From RHKX01 sp963826475 (GTDB taxonomy: Bacteria > Actinomycetota > Thermoleophilia > Solirubrobacterales > 70-9), in the NCBI GenBank assembly GCA_963826475.1, contig CAWGXC010000003.1, positions 1,178,001-1,242,000 on the forward strand: a stretch of 64,000 nucleotides of DNA. Reading direction: 5' to 3'. Position 1 is the stretch's first letter. Each line of letters starts with the position of its first letter. The position numbers and the translations under genes are program-made. The notes beneath the pieces were generated by a model. The model ran no database searches and was not told the DNA's origin. It worked only from the letters and a program-made list of their open reading frames with translations. Shown here piece after piece: positions 50,655-59,373 of the stretch.

Positions 50655-51785
50655 TCAGGAGGCCTTGATCTCGGTCCAGGTCCGGTCCCAGGCCGTGCGG
50701 TCAGCGCCCTCGAGATTGGTGAACTGATCGCCGCCCTCCAGGTCCTTGACCGTCACCTGCAACTCCGGCTCGTCCTTGACCAGGGCCGCGTAGGGCTTCT
50801 CGGAGCTGTTCGTGGGCATCGCGTAGCCGGTCCAGGTGGAGTTCTGAGCCGAGTTCTCCAGCACGAAGTCGATGAACATCAGGGCCGTGCCGGGATGCTC
50901 GGCCTTGGCCGGGATCGCGAACACGTCGCTGCCGACGGGATAGCCCTCCTCGTTGCGCTGGAACTGGATCGACTGGGGATCGTCGACGCGGTAGCGGATG
51001 TTGATCACGTCGCCGTTCCAGAGATGCTGGATCCATGCGTTGCCCGAGGACATGTTCGTGATCGTGTCGGTGCTGAACCCTCGCAGTCCCGACTTCAGAC
51101 CGACCACGTAGTCCTTCGCGGCCGCAAGTTGGTCGGGGTCGGTGGCGTTGAGGTCGAAGCCGTTGACCAGGTTGGCCATCCCGATCACCTCCTGGAAGTC
51201 GTCCAGCAGGAACGTCCGTCCGTCCGCGTCGGGGTTGGCTATGTCCCGCCACGATCCCGTCATCGAGTCGATCTTGTCGGCGCGGTAGCCGAGCCCGGTG
51301 ATGTACAGCGAGTAGGGCAGCGTGTGAGCCGAGCCCGGGTCGTACCACGGGTCGTCGAAGAACGAGTAGAGGTCGCTCGCGGCAGGGACCTTGTCGCGCG
51401 GGATCTCGAGCAGCTGATCGGCCTTGATCAGCTTGTCGGCGAATTCCGCGCTCGGGAAGATCAGGTCGTAGCGGTTACCCGAGCCGAGCTTGGACATCAT
51501 CGCGGGCATCGAGTCGTAGTAGGACTCGCGAACGGTGACGCCGTACTTCTTCTCGAACGCCTTGACGAGCTTCGGATCGACGTACTGGGCGTAGTTGAAG
51601 TAGGCGAGGTCGCCGTCGATCTTCGGCTCGATCACGCGCGCCGTGTCGCCGCCGGTACTGGCCCCGTTGCCGACCCCGCAGGCGCTCAGGCCGAGTGCGA
51701 GCGCAAACCCGCCGCCCACCTTGAGCGCGTCGCGACGCGTCATCTGATCGGGTAGCAGCAGCCTGTCCATGTTCGGTGCGCTCAT
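50655..51785 (-). CDS. potD: Polyamine-type solute-binding lipoprotein (PotD-like)
   Basis: A 376-residue extracytoplasmic binding protein. Near the N terminus MTRRDALKVGGGFALALGLS-AC combines a twin-arginine-like RR with a lipobox (LSAC), so it may be a Tat-exported lipoprotein. DGDLAYFNYAQYVDPKLVKA and YDSMPAMMSKLGSGNRYDLI match PotD-family openings, and GWxxL-like PYSLYITGLGYRADKI lies in the hinge region. Polyamine, betaine or other amine binding cannot be distinguished by eye. It overlaps a TetR gene by four bases (ATGA). Confidence 0.9.
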   Translation of the reverse strand: MSAPNMDRLLLPDQMTRRDALKVGGGFALALGLSACGVGNGASTGGDTARVIEPKIDGDLAYFNYAQYVDPKLVKAFEKKYGVTVRESYYDSMPAMMSKLGSGNRYDLIFPSAEFADKLIKADQLLEIPRDKVPAASDLYSFFDDPWYDPGSAHTLPYSLYITGLGYRADKIDSMTGSWRDIANPDADGRTFLLDDFQEVIGMANLVNGFDLNATDPDQLAAAKDYVVGLKSGLRGFSTDTITNMSSGNAWIQHLWNGDVINIRYRVDDPQSIQFQRNEEGYPVGSDVFAIPAKAEHPGTALMFIDFVLENSAQNSTWTGYAMPTNSSEKPYAALVKDEPELQVTVKDLEGGDQFTNLEGADRTAWDRTWTEIKAS

Positions 51786-52468
51786 GCTCTCTCTCCTTCG
51801 ACTAGAAGTTCACGGTCGTCCTCGTCGCTCCCCCCGTGCGCGCCGAGACGGACGCCGAGCTGTTGCTCGGAGTACTCGGTGCAGATCGCGAGCATCGCCG
51901 CGGGTGAGACGTCTGGGTCTCCAAGCGTCACTTGGACGCTGAGGCCGTCCATCAGCGCCGCGAGGCTGATCGCGAAGCTCGCCGCGTCGATCTCGGCGGC
52001 GAACTCGCCAACCGCCTGGCCCTCCGCGACAACCGAGGCGATCCGGCCCCGCCAGCCCTGATCGAGCCGTCGCCGCTCGCGGCGACTCTCGGGATCGTGG
52101 AGCGAGCGCGACCATAGCTCGATCCAAAGACTCAAGTCGACCGAGCCGGCCGTCGCGTCGATGATCGCGGCCAGCTTCGCCCAGGCCGTGCCGAGCCCGT
52201 CGAGCCGGGCTTCGAGCATCCTGTCGAAGTCGACCTCGTCGGCGGTCAGCGCCTCGGTGAGCAGCTCCTCACGGCTGCGAAACCAGTAGAGGACGGCCGA
52301 TGTGCTCGTGCCCGCCCGCGCGGCGACGTCAGCTATCCGGGTGGCGGTCAGTCCGCGCTCGGTGATCACCTCAGCGGCGGCGCGCAGGATCTGCGGCTTG
52401 CGGATGTGGTCGATGGCAGGACGAGGGCTCAAAGCTGAACTGCCGTTCAAACTACTCCTGCGTGTCAC
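51782..52468 (-). CDS. TetR-family regulator 1
   Basis: A 228-residue regulator with a TetR helix-turn-helix at about residues 22-68 (RKPQILRAAAEVITERGLTA, TRIADVAARAGTSTSAVLYW, FRSREELLTEAL). The C-terminal ligand domain (LSLWIELWSRSLHDPESRRE) is of the BetI-like kind. The start is uncertain: GTG 52468 lacks a ribosome binding site, TTG 52450 has AGGAG close by, and TTG 52432 is possible. It overlaps potD by four bases. A TGAAC/GTTCA dyad lies in its 5' end. It is a good candidate for controlling the amine genes. Confidence 0.9.
   Translation of the reverse strand: MTRRSSLNGSSALSPRPAIDHIRKPQILRAAAEVITERGLTATRIADVAARAGTSTSAVLYWFRSREELLTEALTADEVDFDRMLEARLDGLGTAWAKLAAIIDATAGSVDLSLWIELWSRSLHDPESRRERRRLDQGWRGRIASVVAEGQAVGEFAAEIDAASFAISLAALMDGLSVQVTLGDPDVSPAAMLAICTEYSEQQLGVRLGAHGGSDEDDRELLVEGERA
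52436..52449. promoter_or_regulatory. Short dyad at the 5' end of TetR gene 1
   Basis: TGAAC and GTTCA arms separated by four bases, overlapping the likely start region of the regulator gene. Possible autoregulatory site, but short enough to arise by chance. Confidence 0.3.
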
Positions 52469-52523
52469 CCCTTACAAGTGGCAACCGGTACAAAATTGCG
52501 AGCCTCCTCCCGTCGAGGGCGGT

Positions 52524-53129
52524 TCAGCTGATCGCGGCGGCGTCCACGCCGAGCATTGGCGCCAGGGCCCGTGCGACGAGCCCCTGTGCATCGTCGACCT
52601 CCATGCCCGGATCTTCGAGCAGCGCTCGCACCCCGGCGCCGTCGAGCAGCGCCATGGTCACGTCTGCGGCGACTTCCACGTCGACTTCCGCGTCGAACTC
52701 GCCGCTCTCGACGCCGGCGCGGATCACCGTGACGATCCATTCGCGGTAGCGGCCGTAGAGCCCGGCGGCGACGGGTCGCAGCTCGGGCTCGCGAACCGCT
52801 CGCAGCCAGAGCTCCACCCACAGCACCCAATCCCGCTCCTGCTGCCCCGGCGCCGGCAGGGACTCCCGGATCGCCCTGGCCAGGCCCTCCGCCGCCGTGC
52901 CCGGCTCACCCTGCGGCTCGTCGCCGAAGCGATCGTCGCCGGCCCGCTCGAACGAATGGATCAGCGCTTGCTCGAGCAGTTCCTCGCGGGTGGAGAAGTA
53001 ATGATGGACGAGCGAGGAGGACGCGCCCGCACGCTGAGCGACGCGCGCGATGCGCACGTCGTCGATCCCCTCCTCCGCGATCAGGTCGCAGGCCGCGTCG
53101 AGGATCCTCGCTGCGGTGTCCTGTGCCAC
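52524..53129 (-). CDS. TetR-family regulator 2
   Basis: A 201-residue regulator, GTG start, with a TetR DNA-binding domain: ARILDAACDLIAEEGIDDVR, IARVAQRAGASSSLVHHYFS and TREELLEQAL. The C-terminal domain (RDWVLWVELWLRAVREPELR, then WIVTVIRAGVESGEFDAEVD) is BetI-like and resembles TetR 1 in pattern, so the two may be distant paralogues. It starts nine bases after the flavoprotein gene on the same strand and lies in the same transcript. Candidate regulator of the TTGAC-N6-GTCAA sites. Confidence 0.92.
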   Translation of the reverse strand: MAQDTAARILDAACDLIAEEGIDDVRIARVAQRAGASSSLVHHYFSTREELLEQALIHSFERAGDDRFGDEPQGEPGTAAEGLARAIRESLPAPGQQERDWVLWVELWLRAVREPELRPVAAGLYGRYREWIVTVIRAGVESGEFDAEVDVEVAADVTMALLDGAGVRALLEDPGMEVDDAQGLVARALAPMLGVDAAAIS

Positions 53130-53138
53130 GCAGCGAGC

Positions 53139-54752
53139 CTAGTCGCGGGCCCCGATGGCGCCGTCGGCGAGCACTGCCTCGGCGGCGTTGCGGCCGTTGA
53201 GGGCGATCACGCTGCCACCTGGATGCGTGGCGGCGCCGCACATATAGAAGCCGTGGATCGGGGTGCGCGGCGCAAGGCGGTCCTCCCACATCTGATCGGG
53301 CAGGACGTTCCCCTGGAAGATATTGCCGCCGGTGAGGCCGATTCGCGACTCGATGTCGGGTGGGCCGAGCACCTCGTAGTCGATCACGCAGTCCTCGATG
53401 TCGGGCGCGAACTCACCGATCAGGTCGAGGAACTGACGCGCGATGCCGTCACGGGCGGAATCCCAGTCGCCGGCGGACAGCTCGTAGGGCGCGTATTGGC
53501 CGAAGACGCTCATCAGGTGCTTGCCCTCCGGCGCCGGGCTGGGGTCGAAGCCGGTCTGGGTGTAGACCTCGGCGAAGCCGACGACCGGCTCGCCCGCTGC
53601 GCACCTCTCGAAGGCCTCCTGTGCTGCATCGAGCCCGTGCGTGACCTCGATCATCGCCTTCGCCGGCCAGAGCTCGCCGCCCGCGGCGTTCCAGCTGGGC
53701 AGTCGATCGAGAGCGGCGTTGAACTTGACGACGGGGCTGCGGACGTCCCATCCCTCGAGCTTGGCGCGGTACTCGGCATCGATCGCGGCGTCGGCGCCGA
53801 GCAGCCCGAGCGCGACCTTCGGGTCGGCATTGCAGATCACGTCGCGGGCGCGGATCAGGGTTCCGTCCTCGAGCTCGACCCCCTCCCCTGGCCTGATCGC
53901 AGCCACCGGAACCCCACAGGCGAGCGTTGCTCCGGCCTCCTGCGCGGCGTCGGCGATCGCAAAGGAGACGACGCCCATGCCGCCCTCGACGTATGCCCAG
54001 TTGGACGTTCTGCCGTCGAGCTCGCCCTGGTGGTGCATGAGCTTGACCGAGGCCGTGCCCGGATCGCGAGGCCCGGCCCAGGTGCCGATGATGCCGCCGC
54101 CGAAGAGGGCGTCGGTGAGACGCTGGTCCGAGAAGCAGTCGGCCATCACCTCGGCGATCGATGCCTCGAAGACGAGGTCGATCATCTCCTGATCGCCGCC
54201 GAGCATCTCCTCGATCTCGGCCCGCGAAGGCGTCTCGCCGAGCCAGCTGTCGCGCTCCCCCTTGCGGAGCTTGCGGCGGATCGTGTCGAAGAGACCCTCG
54301 AAGCGCTGATAGCCGGCGATGTCGGCTGCGGAGACACCGAGCTCCTGCATGCTGGCCAGGGTCCGAGCCGGATCGGCGAACTGGCCCAACGAGGTGCCAT
54401 CGGCGAAGGGGATCCAGAGGTTCGGGTCGGCGATCCAGAACTTCAGGCCGCGATCGGTGAGCCCGAGCTCGTCGATGACCCGACGGTCGAGCAGGCCGAG
54501 AACGTAGGCGCACGGGCTGATCACGAAGCGGTCGTCCTCGAACGGGCGCTCGAGGGTGCAGGCGCCGCCGAGCCGCTCGCGACGCTCGAGCACGAGCACC
54601 GACCTCCCGGCTCGGGCGAGGTAGGCCGCCGCGGTCAGCCCGTTGTGGCCGCCGCCGACGATGACCGCGTCCCAGTCGCGAGCTGCCAGCGAAGCAACCG
54701 GCTCCGGCAGCCCGACTTCGCCGAGCTGCGCTGCGATCTCGTTCAAACTCAT
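53139..54752 (-). CDS. PYROXD2/phytoene-desaturase-like FAD oxidoreductase 1
   Basis: A 537-residue flavoprotein. The FAD loop reads VIVGGGHNGLTAAAYLARAG, followed by LVLERRERLGGACTLERPFE; DPGTASVKLMHHQGELDGRT and YVEGGMGVVSFAIADA are family segments, and the C terminus NIFQGNVLPDQM-YMCGAATHPGGSVIAL-NGRNAAEAVL contacts FAD. It is related to carotenoid desaturases but belongs to the PYROXD2-like branch. AGGAGG abuts the ATG with no spacing; a TTG six bases on (54746) is the better-placed start. It lies 27 bases after the Rieske gene, same strand. Confidence 0.9.
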   Translation of the reverse strand: MSLNEIAAQLGEVGLPEPVASLAARDWDAVIVGGGHNGLTAAAYLARAGRSVLVLERRERLGGACTLERPFEDDRFVISPCAYVLGLLDRRVIDELGLTDRGLKFWIADPNLWIPFADGTSLGQFADPARTLASMQELGVSAADIAGYQRFEGLFDTIRRKLRKGERDSWLGETPSRAEIEEMLGGDQEMIDLVFEASIAEVMADCFSDQRLTDALFGGGIIGTWAGPRDPGTASVKLMHHQGELDGRTSNWAYVEGGMGVVSFAIADAAQEAGATLACGVPVAAIRPGEGVELEDGTLIRARDVICNADPKVALGLLGADAAIDAEYRAKLEGWDVRSPVVKFNAALDRLPSWNAAGGELWPAKAMIEVTHGLDAAQEAFERCAAGEPVVGFAEVYTQTGFDPSPAPEGKHLMSVFGQYAPYELSAGDWDSARDGIARQFLDLIGEFAPDIEDCVIDYEVLGPPDIESRIGLTGGNIFQGNVLPDQMWEDRLAPRTPIHGFYMCGAATHPGGSVIALNGRNAAEAVLADGAIGARD

Positions 54753-54779
54753 CCTCCTAAGAAGTCCCGAAGACCCGTG

Positions 54780-55964
54780 TCAGGCGGGCGTTCCGGCACT
54801 CTCGCGCAAAGCGGCCATGTACCGCCGCGCGACCATCGAGTCGAAGGCGTGCACGTCGCCCTCATCGCCCGAGTAGCGGCCGGCGACGTAGCCGCGATTG
54901 CGAACGCCCTTCTGGGCGAGCTCGCAGACGCGCCAGTCCTCGCGATTGACCTGGTCCCAGAAGTCGACGGCGTCGGAAGGGTCGAAGCCGGGCTGCTCAA
55001 TGGTCCGCGGCTCGAAGAACCACTCGCATGTGACCTCGGTGTGCTCGACGGATACCGGCCAAAGGGTGTGGAGCATCGCGTAGTCGGGATGGAGCGAGAT
55101 GAGTGCATTCGGAAACAGAGCGAGGTAGTAGACGGAACCGAGCTCGTGCTCGGAGAGGCCCTTGATCGGCGGCCGGTTCGCGACGCGGCCCTCGGTGCGA
55201 CCCATCGTCCCGGCGCCATCGTTGAGGGTCATCGAGCCGCCGCACCAGGCGCCGCGGCCGTCGAGCGACTCGCCGCTGCGGTAATCGCTGAGCTGATTGA
55301 GCTCAGGGTGTACGCCCGGGCAGTGCAGGCACTCGTTGTAGTTCTCGGCGATGCACTTCCAGTTGGCGTTGACCTCGTAGCTGACGCCGCGGGCGCGTTC
55401 GAGCGAGTCGACGCGGTACAGCTCGAGCAGGTCGAGCAGCTCACCGACGTGCTCATCGGGATCGGGCGCCTCACCGCTGAGGTCGATCAGGATCAACCCG
55501 CCGACGATTGCGCTGCGCACCTCGAGCAACCCGAAGCAGGCGCGGTCGAAGTCTTCGACGCCCTCCATGTGCGGCGCCGCGGCGAGCGAGCCGTCGAGAC
55601 CGTACGACCACGCGTGGTAGGGGCATTGGATCCGCCGGCGGACGCTCCCCTCAGCCCCCTCGACGAGGCGGGAGCCGCGATGGCGGCATACGTTTAAAAA
55701 TGCGCGGACGACCCCATCATCGCCGGCGAGGACGAAGACGCTGCTCCGTCCGATCTCGCGCATCAGGTAGCTGCCCGACTCGGCGACGGCGGAGGCGTGA
55801 CCGAAGCAGACCCAACCGGAGAACAGGTTGTCGATCTCCCAGTCGAGAACGCGCTGATCGGCGAACGCCGCCGGCGGCAGCATCGACGCCCGCTCGAGCG
55901 GCTGCAGGGTTGCCGCGACCGCATCGGGATCCAATTCGAGGGATGTTCTTGACTTTGTGGTCAA
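54780..55964 (-). CDS. Rieske non-heme iron oxygenase, large subunit
   Basis: A 394-residue ring-hydroxylating/choline-monooxygenase-like oxygenase. The Rieske [2Fe-2S] site reads CRHRGSRLVEGAEG then CPYHAWSYGLDGSL (CxH and CxxH). The catalytic mononuclear iron site follows: ENYNECLHCPGVHPELNQLS supplies the Asn/Glu-x-x-His-x4-His pattern. Reductase partners are not in the window. N-dealkylation or hydroxylation of a quaternary or substituted amine would fit the neighbours. The start is a TTG at 55964 that lies inside a TTGAC-N6-GTCAA operator; a TTG at 55934 is the alternative. Confidence 0.9.
   Translation of the reverse strand: MTTKSRTSLELDPDAVAATLQPLERASMLPPAAFADQRVLDWEIDNLFSGWVCFGHASAVAESGSYLMREIGRSSVFVLAGDDGVVRAFLNVCRHRGSRLVEGAEGSVRRRIQCPYHAWSYGLDGSLAAAPHMEGVEDFDRACFGLLEVRSAIVGGLILIDLSGEAPDPDEHVGELLDLLELYRVDSLERARGVSYEVNANWKCIAENYNECLHCPGVHPELNQLSDYRSGESLDGRGAWCGGSMTLNDGAGTMGRTEGRVANRPPIKGLSEHELGSVYYLALFPNALISLHPDYAMLHTLWPVSVEHTEVTCEWFFEPRTIEQPGFDPSDAVDFWDQVNREDWRVCELAQKGVRNRGYVAGRYSGDEGDVHAFDSMVARRYMAALRESAGTPA
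55949..55964. promoter_or_regulatory. TetR-type operator, copy 2 (TTGAC-N6-GTCAA)
   Basis: TTGAC-TTTGTG-GTCAA lies between the divergent Rieske and acyl-CoA dehydrogenase genes and overlaps the 5' end of the former. Binding could control both directions. Confidence 0.75.
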
Positions 55965-55986
55965 TTGCTCAATCTCATGTTAGAGT
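55958..55986 (+). promoter_or_regulatory. Possible promoter of the 55996 acyl-CoA dehydrogenase operon
   Basis: TGGTCA (55958-55963), 17-base spacer, TAGAGT (55981-55986), nine bases before the ATG. The -35 falls inside operator copy 2. A minus-strand TAACAT for the Rieske gene lies just beside it. Confidence 0.45.
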
Positions 55987-55995
55987 GTCGCCGCG

Positions 55996-57210
55996 ATGGA
56001 AGTCAACGCCCTCTCCCCCGAGCTGTCCGAGATTCCAGAAATTCCCTTTAGGCTCGATGAGCGCGCCCGGGACATCCAGGCGCGCGCCCGCCGGTTCACC
56101 GAGGAGGTGCTCTTCCCTCTGGAGGAGGAGGCTGAGGCGCGGCGCGGCAAGCTTCCCGAGGAGACGGTCGCCATGGTCAAGCGGGAAGCGCTCGCGGCCG
56201 GCATGACCGGCGGCCTGCACCCCCCCGAATACGGGGGCCAGGGCTGGAGCCGGATGGAGTGGGCGCTGGTCGAGGAGCAGTGGGGCCGCAGCACGAACGC
56301 GATCCACTGGCACGTCCCGAATGCCTACAACGTCTGGCATCACGCGAGCGAGGCGCAGATCGATCGCTGGCTCCGACCGGCGCTGCAGGGCGACGTCCGC
56401 GACGCCTACGCGGTCACCGAGCGCGACGCCGGCTCCGATCCCTCAAGGATCGCCACGACCGCCGAGCGGACCGCCGACGGCTTCCGGATCAACGGCGAGA
56501 AGTGGTTCGTGACCACCGGCGACGTCGCCCAGGTCCTGATCGTGATGGCGAACGTCATCGACGGCGGCGAGAAGCTGCCGACGCTCTTCGTCATTCCCAG
56601 CGACGCCCCCGGAGTCGAGATCATCGACGACCCCGCCTTCACCCACAGCTATCCCGATGGCCACCCGACCATCCTCTTCACCGACGTCGAGGTCGCCGCC
56701 GAGGACGCAATCGGCGGCATCGGCGGGGGCAATGACCTGCAGCGCTCCTGGTTCATGGAGGAGCGGCTCGGCATCGCCATCCGCTGCGTCGGCGCCATGT
56801 GGCGGTTGCTCGACGAGACGGTCAAGTGGGCCGCTTCGCGCGAACAGGGCGGCAGCCGGATCCTCGACTACCAGGGCGTCTCCTTCCCGCTCGCCGACTC
56901 GGCCGCCGACGCGGCCGCCGGCCGCCTGCTGACGCTGACGGTCGCCGAGATGGCCGACCGCGGCGCCGACCTCAAGCTCGTTCACGGGAAGGCCTCGATG
57001 GCCAAGCTGTTCACCAGCGAACGGGCGTGGATCTGCGCCGATCGCTGCGTGCAGGCGTTCGGTGGACGAGGCTACCTGCGCTCGAACGTCGCCGAGCGGT
57101 TCCTGCGCGAGTTACGGGTCGACCGCATCTGGGAGGGCACGAGCGAGATCCAGCGCCTCGTCGTCACCCGGGGGCTCGAGCGCCGTGGCGTCGAGCGAAT
57201 GTTGCACTAG
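55996..57210 (+). CDS. Acyl-CoA dehydrogenase family protein
   Basis: A 404-residue FAD dehydrogenase, distinct from the 26.6-kb copy. Family landmarks: FPLEEEAEARRGKLPEETVA, AVTERDAGSDPSRIATTAER (FAD site), FRINGEKWFVTTGDVAQVLI, CVQAFGGRGYLRSNVAERFL and RIWEGTSEIQRLVVTRGLER, the catalytic region. It is first of a three-gene catabolic operon with the ADP-forming ligase (9-base gap) and the CoA-transferase. Substrate may be a short or branched acyl-CoA derived from the amine pathway; not determinable from sequence. Confidence 0.94.
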   Translation: MEVNALSPELSEIPEIPFRLDERARDIQARARRFTEEVLFPLEEEAEARRGKLPEETVAMVKREALAAGMTGGLHPPEYGGQGWSRMEWALVEEQWGRSTNAIHWHVPNAYNVWHHASEAQIDRWLRPALQGDVRDAYAVTERDAGSDPSRIATTAERTADGFRINGEKWFVTTGDVAQVLIVMANVIDGGEKLPTLFVIPSDAPGVEIIDDPAFTHSYPDGHPTILFTDVEVAAEDAIGGIGGGNDLQRSWFMEERLGIAIRCVGAMWRLLDETVKWAASREQGGSRILDYQGVSFPLADSAADAAAGRLLTLTVAEMADRGADLKLVHGKASMAKLFTSERAWICADRCVQAFGGRGYLRSNVAERFLRELRVDRIWEGTSEIQRLVVTRGLERRGVERMLH

Positions 57211-57219
57211 AGGACGCTC

Positions 57220-59286
57220 ATGTCGGATCTGGACCGACTGCTGGCGCCGCGATCGATCGCGGTCGTCGGGGCCACCGATCGTCCCGACGCCTACGGCGAC
57301 GCGATCCTCCGCAACCTCGAGCGGCTCGGCTTCGCGGGGCCGCTCTGGGGAGTGAACCCGTCGCGGGAGAGCATCCGCGGCATTCCCTGCGTGCCCTCGC
57401 TCGCCGACCTCCCCGGTCCCGTTGACGCCGTGGCCGTCGCCGTGCCGGCAGCGGGGGTCCCTGCGATCGTCGCCGAGGCGGCGCGGCTGGGGTGCGGCGG
57501 CGCGGTTGTCATCGCCGCCGGCTTCAGCGAGGTCGAGAGTGGCGTGGAGCTTGAACGCGAGCTGCACGAGGCTGCGGCGTCGGGACCGATTCCGCTCTGC
57601 GGCCCCAACGGCAACGGCGTCGTCTCCTTTGCCGAGGGGATGGCCATCTGGGGCGACTCGGTTCAGGCGCTGCCAGCCGGACCGGTCGCGCTGATCTCAC
57701 AGAGCGGCAACGTCGCCGTCAACGCGCTTGGATCGCGGCGCGGGATCGGCTTTCACACCGTCGTCTCGACCGGCAACGGCACCGTGTGCGATGCCACCGA
57801 CTGGCTGCTGGCGATCGCCGAGCGCGAGGGGGTCGGCTCGATCGCCCTCTTTCTGGAATCGGACGGCGACGGCGCGAAGCTGGCGGAGGGCCTCGCCCGC
57901 TGCGCCGATCGCGGGATCGGCGTGGCGGTGCTCAAGGTCGGCTCATCGGCCGCCGGGGCCGGGGCCGCCGCCGCCCACACCGGCGCCCTGGCCGGCGATC
58001 AGCGGATCTTCCGCTGCCTGGTCGAGGAGGCAGGCGCCGCCTGGGCCCGCAATCCTCACGAATTGCTCGAGCTCGCCCGTGTGCTCGGCGAGCCGCGGGC
58101 ACGACCGCGCGGCGACGGCGGCCTTGCGGTTCTGACCTGCTCGGGCGGCGACTCGGGGATCGCCGCCGACGAGGCGGAGCGGCTCGATCTGGAGCTGCCG
58201 CCCCTCGCCGAGGACACGCGGACCCGGTTGCGCGAGATGCTTCCCGAGGCGGCCACCGTCGCCAACCCGCTCGACTACACATCGCTGCTCTGGGCCGAGA
58301 CCGACCTCTTGCGCGACATCATCGCCACGGTCGGGGCGGACCCCGGGATCGACCAGCTGCTCGTCTTCCACGACACGCCCGAGGACCTCTCAGCCGAGGC
58401 GGCGGTTTCGTGGGCGGCGACGCGCGCCGGCATCGCCGCCGGACTGGAGGGGTCGGCCGCCGCGCCTCTGCTCGCCTCCACCCTGCCCGACCTGATGAAC
58501 GAGAACGTCGCCCGCGAGCTGGCGGGCCGGGGAATCGCCGCGGTCGCCGGCTTGAGCACCGCGGTGCTGTGCGCGAGCGCGCTGCGCCGTGAGAGCGCCG
58601 ACCCGGCGCGTCTGCGCGAGATCGCTGCTGCCGCGCGGCGTTCCGCTGGAGGCGATGGATCCTGGCTCAGCGAGGCAGCGGCGAAAGGACTGTGTCGGGA
58701 CGCGGGGATCCCGGTGCCGGCGGGGCGCCTGGCCGCTGACGTGGACGATTGCCTCGCTGCCGCGGAGGAGCTCGGCTGGCCGGTCGCGCTCAAGCTCTCC
58801 TCCCCAGCCATTCAGCACAAGAGCGATGCCGGAGCGCTCGCGCTCGCGCTCGCCGACGAGGGGGCACTGAGGGAAGCTGTCGAGCGGCTGCTGGCTAGCC
58901 CAATCGCCGCCGGTGCCGAACTGCTGGTCGAATCGATGGCGGCACCGGGAGTCGAGCTACTGGCGGCAGCACGTGCCGATGCGGTCGTCCCGGCGCTGGT
59001 AATCGGCCTCGGTGGAATCTGGACGGAGGCGCTCGATGACGTCGCCGTCATCCCCCTCCCTGCGTCAGCCGAGCGGGTGGAGGTTGCGTTGCGCTCCCTG
59101 CGAGGCGCTGCGCTGCTGACCGGCAGCCGCGGTGGTGCTGAAGTCGACCTGGCCGCCGTTGCCGACGCGGCCGCCTGCGCTGGCGACGTCCTCATCAGCC
59201 AGAACCTCGAGCTGCTCGAGCTCAATCCCCTGATCGCCGGACCGGCAGGTTGTGTGGCCGTCGACGCTCTGGCGCGCCGCGCCTGA
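57220..59286 (+). CDS. ADP-forming acyl-CoA synthetase (acetate-CoA ligase family)
   Basis: A 688-residue NDP-forming acyl-CoA ligase with all domains in one chain. Order: CoA-binding domain (IAVVGATDRPDAYGDAILRN, residues 10-130), succinyl-CoA-ligase-like domains carrying SQSGNVAVNALGSRRGIGFH and AAAHTGALAGDQRIFRCLVE (with the His that relays phosphate), and a C-terminal ATP-grasp domain (AKGLCRDAGIPVPAGRLAAD, WPVALKLSSPAIQHKSDAGA). It couples acyl-CoA formation or cleavage to ATP/ADP. It follows the dehydrogenase by nine bases. Confidence 0.92.
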   Translation: MSDLDRLLAPRSIAVVGATDRPDAYGDAILRNLERLGFAGPLWGVNPSRESIRGIPCVPSLADLPGPVDAVAVAVPAAGVPAIVAEAARLGCGGAVVIAAGFSEVESGVELERELHEAAASGPIPLCGPNGNGVVSFAEGMAIWGDSVQALPAGPVALISQSGNVAVNALGSRRGIGFHTVVSTGNGTVCDATDWLLAIAEREGVGSIALFLESDGDGAKLAEGLARCADRGIGVAVLKVGSSAAGAGAAAAHTGALAGDQRIFRCLVEEAGAAWARNPHELLELARVLGEPRARPRGDGGLAVLTCSGGDSGIAADEAERLDLELPPLAEDTRTRLREMLPEAATVANPLDYTSLLWAETDLLRDIIATVGADPGIDQLLVFHDTPEDLSAEAAVSWAATRAGIAAGLEGSAAAPLLASTLPDLMNENVARELAGRGIAAVAGLSTAVLCASALRRESADPARLREIAAAARRSAGGDGSWLSEAAAKGLCRDAGIPVPAGRLAADVDDCLAAAEELGWPVALKLSSPAIQHKSDAGALALALADEGALREAVERLLASPIAAGAELLVESMAAPGVELLAAARADAVVPALVIGLGGIWTEALDDVAVIPLPASAERVEVALRSLRGAALLTGSRGGAEVDLAAVADAAACAGDVLISQNLELLELNPLIAGPAGCVAVDALARRA

Positions 59287-59373
59287 CCTACTCGACGGCG
59301 AGAAGGCTCTCTCCCACGGAACCTTCTTGCCATCCACGCTTGCCCGAAACCGTCCTGGCAGACTGCGCGCCGG

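Noticed and set aside
52302..55697. Very long plus-strand open frame (over 1100 codons)
   Set aside because: It is antisense to the TetR, flavoprotein and Rieske genes, which have clear domains; high GC content makes such antisense frames common.
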